From Caballeronia calidae (GTDB lineage Bacteria > Pseudomonadota > Gammaproteobacteria > Burkholderiales > Burkholderiaceae): a stretch of DNA of 45,426 nt. The notes beneath the pieces are model-generated. The model was not told where the DNA came from. It searched no databases and worked only from the letters and a program-made list of their open reading frames with translations. A program made the translations under genes and the position numbers. Positions 1 to 5,716 of the stretch are shown here, one piece after another; the first letter of the stretch is position 1; each line of letters begins with the position of its first letter. The DNA lies in contig NZ_FCOX02000056.1 of assembly GCF_900044055.2 (NCBI RefSeq), positions 1 to 45,426 of the forward strand, written 5' to 3'.

Positions 1-130
1 CAAGGTTCTAGCTTGTCAGACCGTGCGCGGTCCACGCCCGGTATGGCCTATGAGGGCACTCGCTACTGCCGGACCACCGCCGATCTTCTGTGCCGCGGCC
101 GGCATGAAGTGCTTAGGCTGGGGATAGCTG

Positions 131-216
131 CTTTCTTTGGTTACTTTCTTTGCAGCAGCAAAGAAAGTGACTGCCGCCCCGCACAGGGGCAACGCTAATA
201 GACCGACACGCCCACG
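131..216. repeat. hairpin-containing dispersed repeat (Burkholderiaceae type)
   Basis: An 11-bp perfect inverted repeat, ACTTTCTTTGC at 143-153 and GCAAAGAAAGT at 158-168 with loop AGCA, extends to about 14 bp if a G-T pair is allowed. It is followed by a conserved-looking tail (CTGCCGCCCCGCACAGGGGC and beyond). From memory, this hairpin plus tail recurs between genes in many Burkholderia-type genomes; I cannot search here. It lies just downstream of the 2-ketogluconate operon, so it may also act in transcript ending or mRNA stability. Short open frames in it are unlikely to be genes. The rest of 1-237 shows nothing else recognisable. Confidence 0.5.
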
Positions 217-237
217 GGATCCGGCGAAAAAAAAAAC

Positions 238-1518
238 TCAAGACCGCACAACAACCCCAGCCCGAACCGCAGCCTGCGGCTTAACGGCCAGCGTAAACCA
301 GACAGCAAGCAACAGAGCCACACTCATGAACACGTAAGAGGCAGCCGGCGACCCGGTCGCCCCATTCAGATATCCCACGAAATACGACCCGACGAACGAC
401 CCCAACGCGCCCATGCTATTGATAAGCGCCATCGCCCCGCCGGCGACATTCTTCGGCAAAAGCTCCGGCACGATCGCGAAGAACGGCCCGTACGGCGCAT
501 ACATCGCCGCACCCGCGATCACGAGCAACGTATACGAAGCCCAGAAGTTCGTCGAACCAAGCAGATACGATCCCGCGAACGCCAGCGCGCCGATCAGCAG
601 GAACGGCCACACGAACGCCTTGCGCGCCTGCAGCTTGTCCGATGCCCACGATGCCAGCAGCATCGCAATCGTCGCCGCGAGATACGGCACCGCCGAAAGC
701 CAGCCGGTCTCGACCATGCCGAGCGTCGAACCGCTCTTCAGAATCGACGGCAGCCACAGCACGAATCCATACACGCCGATGCTCCAGCAGAAATACTGCG
801 CGCACAGCTTGATCACCGCCGGCGACTTGAACGCCTCGCGATAGTTCTTCACCGGCTTGATCGCAGCCTGCTCAGCGCGCAGTGTCGCGTCGAGATCGCT
901 CTTTTCCTGATTCGTGAGCCAGCTCACCTGCGCGGGCTTGTCCTTCACGATGAACCACCAGATCACCGCCCACACCACCGCCGGCAAGCCCTCCGCGATG
1001 AACATGTGGCGCCAGCCGAACGAGTTCACGAGATAGCCCGATACGACCGACATCCACAGCACCGTCACCGGATTGCCGAGAATGAGGAACGTGTTCGCGC
1101 GCGAACGCTCGGACTTGGTGAACCAGTTCGCGATGAAGACGAGCATCGCGGGCATCACCGCCGCCTCGACGACGCCGAGCACGAAGCGGATCGCCATCAG
1201 CGACGGAATATTGCTCACCATGCCCGTGAGCGTCGCGCAGCCACCCCACAGAATGAGGCTCCAGAACACGAGCTTCTTCACGCTGCGGCGCTCGGCATAG
1301 ATCGCGCCCGGAATCTGGAAGAAAAAGTAGCCGAGGAAGAACAGCGCGCCAATCAGCGACGACAGCCCCTTGCTGATGCCGAGATCCTGATTGATGCCCG
1401 CGGCCGCGGCAAAGCCGTAGTTGGCGCGGTCGAGATACGCGAGGCTGTAGGTGATGAAAACGATCGGCATGATCGCCCACCAGCGGCGCACCGCGAGCTT
1501 GGGAGTGGAAGAATGCAT
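238..1518 (-). CDS. kguT: MFS transporter, probable 2-ketogluconate permease KguT
   Basis: A 426-residue major facilitator of the anion:cation symporter (ACS) type, close to the usual 430 residues, with about 12 hydrophobic segments. The first helix carries the ACS-like stretch YSLAYLDRANYGFA, and the first half has the loop motif around YAERRSVKK. It would import an organic acid, most likely 2-ketogluconate, with protons across the inner membrane. The substrate is inferred from the neighbours: it is the last gene of an operon with a KguE-like epimerase and a KguK-like kinase. I chose the ATG at 1518 because GGAGA sits 5 bases before it; an upstream in-frame ATG at 1536 has a weaker ribosome site. 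A run of ten A on the plus strand (227-236) directly follows the stop. A hexuronate or tartrate transporter is the alternative. Confidence 0.75.
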   Translation of the reverse strand: MHSSTPKLAVRRWWAIMPIVFITYSLAYLDRANYGFAAAAGINQDLGISKGLSSLIGALFFLGYFFFQIPGAIYAERRSVKKLVFWSLILWGGCATLTGMVSNIPSLMAIRFVLGVVEAAVMPAMLVFIANWFTKSERSRANTFLILGNPVTVLWMSVVSGYLVNSFGWRHMFIAEGLPAVVWAVIWWFIVKDKPAQVSWLTNQEKSDLDATLRAEQAAIKPVKNYREAFKSPAVIKLCAQYFCWSIGVYGFVLWLPSILKSGSTLGMVETGWLSAVPYLAATIAMLLASWASDKLQARKAFVWPFLLIGALAFAGSYLLGSTNFWASYTLLVIAGAAMYAPYGPFFAIVPELLPKNVAGGAMALINSMGALGSFVGSYFVGYLNGATGSPAASYVFMSVALLLAVWFTLAVKPQAAVRAGVVVRS

Positions 1519-1582
1519 GGTTGTCTCCGAAGACATTTCGGTTGAGTCTCTCAGGTTCGCCCCTCGAAGGGCTGTTTATCCG

Positions 1583-2584
1583 TTACGCCAGATCGAACGC
1601 GGCTTTGGCCGTCTTGTCGTTGGAATCCTGTGCTTCGAGCAGGTCGAGCGCGGCGCGCGTCGGCAATCCTTCGCTATCGCCGATCACCTGAATCGCCAGC
1701 GCGCCGATGCGGTTGCCGCGCGCGATCGCATGACGCACGTCGCGCCCTTCGAGCAGCGCGCTCACGACGCCCACCGCGAAGCCATCGCCCGCGCCGACCG
1801 TATCGACGACATGCTCCACCGGCACGCCCGCCACGATGCCCTGCTCGCCGTCCGCGGTGCGGAAGTACGCGCCGTGCGCGCCCAGCTTCACGACGACGCC
1901 TTTCGCGCCCTGGTCGAGATAGAACGCGGCGATGTCCTCGGGCTTCGCGTAGCCCGTGAGCGTCAGTCCTTCGGACACGCCCGGCAGCACCCAGTCGGCG
2001 AGCGCGGCGAGCGCGTTGAGCGACTCGGCCATCGCCTCGCGCGACGGCCAGAGCGTCGGGCGCAGGTTCGGATCGAAGGAAATCGTCTTGCCCGCTGCAC
2101 GCATTTCGCGGGCCATGTGGAACGCGAGTTCGCGCGAGGTCGCTGAAATCGCCGGCGCGACGCCCGTCAGATGCAGATGGCGCGCGCCGAGCACGTAATC
2201 CGCGGCGTAATCGTCGATCGAGAGATGGCTCGCGGCCGAGCCCTTGCGGAAGTATTCGACCGCCGGATCGCTGCCGTCGTCGCACTTGCCCTTCAACTGG
2301 AAGCCGGTCGGATAGCGCTCGTCGATCGTCACGCGGCGCGCGTCGATGCCTTCCGCGGCAAGCACGTCCAGCACGTAGCGGCCGAACGAATCCTTGCCGA
2401 CACGGCTCATCCAGCCCACCTTGAAACCAAGGCGCGAAAGACCGATCGCCACGTTCAGGTCCGCGCCCGCAACGCGCTTGGTGAACTGGCCGGCCTGCGC
2501 GAGATCGCCGGTCTCGGCCGCGACGAACATCGTCATTGCTTCGCCGTAGGTGACGACGTCGAGGGCTTCGGGCTTGGCTTGCAT
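1583..2584 (-). CDS. kguK: PfkB-family sugar-acid kinase, probable 2-ketogluconokinase KguK
   Basis: A 333-residue ribokinase/PfkB-fold kinase. It has the N-terminal start of the KDG-kinase group (VVTYGEAMTMFVA), the substrate region AGADLNVAIGLSRLG, and the C-terminal PfkB signature DTVGAGDGFAVG, whose last Asp is the catalytic base. It would phosphorylate 2-ketogluconate to 2-keto-6-phosphogluconate in the cytoplasm. The closely related KDG kinase (KdgK) activity cannot be excluded from sequence. Placement between an epimerase-like gene and an ACS transporter matches the Pseudomonas kguE-K-T order and favours KguK. The ATG at 2584 is preceded by AAAGGA with 6-base spacing; upstream in-frame codons have no such site. 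A second, clearly distinct kinase of this group lies at 41250-42173. Confidence 0.75.
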   Translation of the reverse strand: MQAKPEALDVVTYGEAMTMFVAAETGDLAQAGQFTKRVAGADLNVAIGLSRLGFKVGWMSRVGKDSFGRYVLDVLAAEGIDARRVTIDERYPTGFQLKGKCDDGSDPAVEYFRKGSAASHLSIDDYAADYVLGARHLHLTGVAPAISATSRELAFHMAREMRAAGKTISFDPNLRPTLWPSREAMAESLNALAALADWVLPGVSEGLTLTGYAKPEDIAAFYLDQGAKGVVVKLGAHGAYFRTADGEQGIVAGVPVEHVVDTVGAGDGFAVGVVSALLEGRDVRHAIARGNRIGALAIQVIGDSEGLPTRAALDLLEAQDSNDKTAKAAFDLA

Positions 2585-2627
2585 GTCGGGTCCTTTACAA
2601 ATGAATGCGTGATGCAAAATGCGTAAT

Positions 2628-3434
2628 TCAAAATGCCGCGATGCGCGCGACCTGGCGCGCCGCGTCCGCGTCGAGCGGGAGGCCCGCGCCGGGCATGAAC
2701 GGATATTCGATGCCGCGCGGCACATCGCCCGGCAAGTGCGCGAGCAGGGTCGCGAAACGCGTGTCGCCGTGTGCAGGCGCGGCGGCGAAACGGCGCGCGC
2801 CCTCGCCCATCACGGCCTTGCAATGCACATAGGCGACGTGCGGCGCAAGGCGCTTCGCGGCGTCGAGCGGGTCCTGCTCGGCCCAGTGCCAGTTGCCGGT
2901 GTCGAAGGTCATCGTGAGGCCGCTCGCCGGCGGCAGCGCGGCGAAGAGCGCGTCGAACGCGCCGATCGTGCCGCCCGCCTTCAGTTGCCCGTTTTCGACG
3001 ACGACGCGCGCTTTCGATGCGGCGATTTCCGTCATCAGGCGATCGAGCGTGGCGGCATCGGTCGCGACGGCGCTTTCCGTGCCGCCGAGCTGCAGCTTCA
3101 CGATGCGCGCGCCGAGCGCAGCGGCTTCAGCGAGCGCAAGGCGAAGCGCGTCGAGATCGAGCGCGCCGTCATCGCGGAAAAGCGTCGCGGGCGTCGAATA
3201 GACGGACCACAGTCCGTGCACCGCGATGCGTTCGCCGAGTTGCGCGAGCGCTGCGGGCGTTGCATCGGCGTCGCTCGCGAACAGTTCGCGGCGCACTTCG
3301 AAGCCGTCGGCACCGGCGCGCGCGGCAGCCGCCGCCCACGCCGCATGGCCGTCGCGCCGGATCGCGTCCGCGCCGAACGCGCTCGCGACGATCACGATTT
3401 CGCTGGCTCTGGCTTCGCTCGAAGGAATTTGCAT
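2628..3434 (-). CDS. kguE: sugar phosphate isomerase/epimerase family protein, probable KguE
   Basis: A 268-residue TIM-barrel protein of the xylose-isomerase-like (AP endonuclease 2 fold) family. It shows the metal-site pattern of the family: Glu in VVVENGQLKAGG, TFDTGNWHW with Asp and His, HVAYVHCKAV, and a late Glu in PRGIEYPFMPG. The exact reaction of KguE is not settled in the literature I know, so the enzymatic role is left open. It is the first gene of the minus-strand operon and sits 43 bases before kguK. The ATG at 3434 has only a weak purine stretch (GGGG) upstream. An 18-bp palindrome begins 36 bases before the start, which points to repression by a LacI-family protein. Confidence 0.7.
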   Translation of the reverse strand: MQIPSSEARASEIVIVASAFGADAIRRDGHAAWAAAAARAGADGFEVRRELFASDADATPAALAQLGERIAVHGLWSVYSTPATLFRDDGALDLDALRLALAEAAALGARIVKLQLGGTESAVATDAATLDRLMTEIAASKARVVVENGQLKAGGTIGAFDALFAALPPASGLTMTFDTGNWHWAEQDPLDAAKRLAPHVAYVHCKAVMGEGARRFAAAPAHGDTRFATLLAHLPGDVPRGIEYPFMPGAGLPLDADAARQVARIAAF

Positions 3435-3470
3435 CTGCTGCCCCGCTGCTGTTCCGGCCCCGAACTGCGA

Positions 3471-3488
3471 TATGGAACCGGTTCCATA
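3471..3488. promoter_or_regulatory. PtxS/LacI-type operator
   Basis: TATGGAACCGGTTCCATA is a perfect 18-bp palindrome. Its core, TGGAACCGGTTCCA, differs by one symmetric base pair from the PtxS operator I recall from Pseudomonas (TGAAACCGGTTTCA). PtxS is the LacI-family repressor of 2-ketogluconate genes. The site lies just downstream of a possible minus-strand -35 (TTGAAA, complement of 3495-3500), so a bound repressor would cover the spacer and -10. No LacI-family gene is present in the window, so the regulator must be encoded elsewhere. Confidence 0.8.
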
Positions 3489-3574
3489 AACGATTTTCAA
3501 AAAGGACGCCGCAGCGCCCGTGTTGAGAACGAATAGTGCGCGAGACCGGCGCCGACGCGCCATAGTGGAATTCC

Positions 3575-4465
3575 CTAGCCGAGCAGACCCGGTTCCTCGC
3601 ACAACTCGAGAAAGCGCGCCGCGACGCGCGACGGCGTGGCGGCATGCGGCAAAAGAATCGAAAAGCGCCGCGTGAGCGGCTCCGGCGCGATACGCACGCG
3701 GCGCAGCGCGCTGTCTTCGTGCCGGATCGACATCGCCGACACGAAGCCGATGCCCATGCCCGCGCGCACCGCTTCCTTCACGCCCTCCACGCCCGCGATT
3801 TCGAGCGCGACGCGCATCGGCACGTCGCGGTCCGCGAACGCCCGCTCGATGACCTGCCGCACGCCCGATCCGGGCTCGCGCAACACGAGCGGATGCTCGC
3901 TCAGTGCGTCGAGCGTCGCGGCATCGCGGCCATCGGCGAGTGGATGGGCATTCGGCAGGATCGCGACGATTTCGTCCTCGCGCCACGACGTGACCGTGGT
4001 GCCGAGCGGCAGTTCGTGACCGGGCGAGCCTTCGACCAGCGCAATATCGAGCGAGCCGAGCGCCGCGACGATATCCGCCGTATTGCCGTCGATCGTCGTG
4101 ACAAGGACGTCAGGAAAGCGTTTGTGAAATGCCGCGATCAGATACGGCAGCAGATAGCTCGCAGGTGTCGTGCTCGCGCCGATGCGCAGCGTGCCGCGCT
4201 CGAGCCCGCGCAAGGCGTCGCGCAGCGCATGGGCCGCGCGGAAGGTCTCGCGCAGGCGCTCCGCGTGGCCGAGCAGTTGCTCGCCGGCGGCGGTCAGGCG
4301 CACGCCGCGGCCATCGCGTTGATAGAGCGGCTCGCCGAATTCCTCCTGCAAAAGCCGCAACTGCCCCGACACCGCAGGCTGCGACAAGTGCAGCGCCACC
4401 GCCGCTCGACTGATGTTGCCGTGCTCCGCGACCGTTGCAAAAGTTATCAGTTGTTCCGGGGTCAT
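3575..4465 (-). CDS. LysR-family regulator, YeiE-like (sulfite-responsive candidate)
   Basis: A 296-residue LysR-type regulator. It has an N-terminal winged helix-turn-helix (about residues 1-60, with ISRAAVALHLSQPAVSGQLRLLQEEFGEPLYQR) and a periplasmic-binding-like effector domain from about residue 90 (GTLRIGASTTPASYLLPYLIAAF). It is divergent from a YeiH-family exporter, the same arrangement as yeiE/yeiH in enterobacteria, where YeiE has been reported to sense sulfite. I infer that it controls the exporter and perhaps the downstream oxidoreductase genes. I chose the ATG at 4465 over a TTG nine bases upstream; neither has a clear ribosome site. A CbbR or CysB-like role is possible, but the neighbourhood argues for YeiE. 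Confidence 0.8.
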   Translation of the reverse strand: MTPEQLITFATVAEHGNISRAAVALHLSQPAVSGQLRLLQEEFGEPLYQRDGRGVRLTAAGEQLLGHAERLRETFRAAHALRDALRGLERGTLRIGASTTPASYLLPYLIAAFHKRFPDVLVTTIDGNTADIVAALGSLDIALVEGSPGHELPLGTTVTSWREDEIVAILPNAHPLADGRDAATLDALSEHPLVLREPGSGVRQVIERAFADRDVPMRVALEIAGVEGVKEAVRAGMGIGFVSAMSIRHEDSALRRVRIAPEPLTRRFSILLPHAATPSRVAARFLELCEEPGLLG

Positions 4466-4519
4466 GACATACAAATATCAGTTTTCGCGATACATCTCAT
4501 TCTAAATCACGATTTTTCA

Positions 4520-4538
4520 TATTCATATATCGAGAATA
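4520..4538. promoter_or_regulatory. LysR-type T-N11-A dyad between yeiE-like gene and yeiH
   Basis: TATTC, nine bases (ATATATCGA), then GAATA form a perfect 5-bp interrupted dyad that contains the classical LysR pattern T-N11-A (ATTC...GAAT). It sits in the AT-rich 116-bp divergent region, 43 bases before the exporter start and 54 bases from the regulator start. It is the best binding-site candidate for the divergent regulator. Confidence 0.5.
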
Positions 4539-4581
4539 GGATTAGCCCATCGAGTCTTCCACCTTTCCAACGGGTTTTCCC

Positions 4582-5646
4582 ATGTCCACGGTTACGTCTG
4601 CCCAATCCCTGGCGCCAGCCGCGTCCTCCACGCGAGGACAGCTCAACGGCATTCTCTTCGTCGCATTGTTCGCAGCGGCCGTGACCCGGCTCGCCGCCGT
4701 GCCCGCCATCGCTGGCCTCGGGATCAGTCCGCTGATCGTCGGCATCGTCGCGGGTGCGATCTACGGCAATGCGCTGCGTCACGGCATGCCGGATAGTTGG
4801 GCCGCCGGCGTCAACTTCTCCGCGCGCAAGCTGCTGCGCATCGCGGTCGCGTTCTTCGGGCTGCGCGTGAGTCTGCAGGAAATCGCGCAAGTGGGCCTGT
4901 CGGGATTCACGGTGTCGGTGCTGGTCGTGGTCAGCACGCTCGTGATCGGCACGTGGGCCGGCATGAAGCTGATGAAGCTCGATCGCGATACCGCGCTTCT
5001 GACGGCGGCGGGCAGCGCGATCTGCGGCGCGGCAGCCGTGCTCGCGTTCGAATCGACACTGCAATCGAAGGCGCACAAGAGCGCGATGGCGGTCGGCAGC
5101 GTCGTGCTGTTTGGCACGCTCTCGATGTTCCTCTACCCGCTCGCGCTCAACGCCGGCTGGCTGCATCTCGACACGCTCGGCGCGGGCCTCTTCTTCGGCG
5201 GCACGATTCACGAAGTGGCGCAGGTCGTCGGCGCGGCGAGCAACGTGAGCCCGGAAGCGACGCATATCGCGACCATCGTGAAAATGACCCGCGTGATGCT
5301 GCTCGTGCCGGTGCTGCTGGTGGTCGGTTTCTGGATCAGCCGCTCGCGTGCCGCAGGTTCGGCGCAGGGCAAAGGCAAGATCGCGGTGCCCTGGTTCGCG
5401 CTCGGCTTTCTCGCACTCGTCGTCGTGAACTCGCTGCATATTCTTCCCGATGCCGCGACCAGCACCATCAACATGCTCGACACCTTCGCCCTCACGATGG
5501 CCATGACGGCGCTCGGCATGGAGACGCGCATCGCGCAGATCCGCCAGGCCGGCCCCCGGGCACTGGCTACCGGCGCGATCCTGTATGTGTGGCTGGTGGT
5601 CGGCGGTCTCGGCATCACGCTCGGCGTCGAGCATCTGTTCGGCTGA
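4582..5646 (+). CDS. yeiH: YeiH-family putative sulfate/sulfite exporter
   Basis: A 354-residue inner-membrane protein of the YeiH / UPF0324 (Cons_hypoth698) family, with about 10 hydrophobic helices. The family signature regions are visible: LGISPLIVGIVAGAIYGN near the start, FSARKLLRIAVAFFGLRVS, TAAGSAICGAAAVLAFE with a conserved small-residue turn, and FFGGTIHEVAQVVGAA. Related proteins (TauZ) accompany sulfonate-degrading pathways and are thought to export sulfate. It is divergent from a YeiE-like regulator and 70 bases upstream of the oxidoreductase operon in the same direction, so I infer that it exports the sulfate (or sulfite) handled by that enzyme. The transported ion is not proven by sequence. 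The ATG at 4582 is the first possible Met of the conserved reading frame. Confidence 0.82.
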   Translation: MSTVTSAQSLAPAASSTRGQLNGILFVALFAAAVTRLAAVPAIAGLGISPLIVGIVAGAIYGNALRHGMPDSWAAGVNFSARKLLRIAVAFFGLRVSLQEIAQVGLSGFTVSVLVVVSTLVIGTWAGMKLMKLDRDTALLTAAGSAICGAAAVLAFESTLQSKAHKSAMAVGSVVLFGTLSMFLYPLALNAGWLHLDTLGAGLFFGGTIHEVAQVVGAASNVSPEATHIATIVKMTRVMLLVPVLLVVGFWISRSRAAGSAQGKGKIAVPWFALGFLALVVVNSLHILPDAATSTINMLDTFALTMAMTALGMETRIAQIRQAGPRALATGAILYVWLVVGGLGITLGVEHLFG

Positions 5647-5669
5647 CCGATGGCTTGAAGTAGCACTAA

Positions 5670-5704
5670 ACGCGCAACACGTCCCGTTGCGCGTCATCGT
5701 TTTT
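5670..5704 (+). terminator. intercistronic hairpin between yeiH and soeA (attenuator-like)
   Basis: ACGCGCAAC (5670-5678) pairs perfectly with GTTGCGCGT (5686-5694) around a 7-base loop. Five bases later come TTTTT (5700-5704), then the ribosome site GAAGGAG of soeA. The gap between stem and T tract makes it a weak terminator at best. It could reduce read-through or protect the downstream mRNA. Confidence 0.45.
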
Positions 5705-5716
5705 GAAGGAGCACTC

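Noticed and set aside
13..337. Short open frames around the left-edge hairpin
   Set aside because: They lie in a likely dispersed repeat and the end of kguT, without ribosome sites or family similarity.
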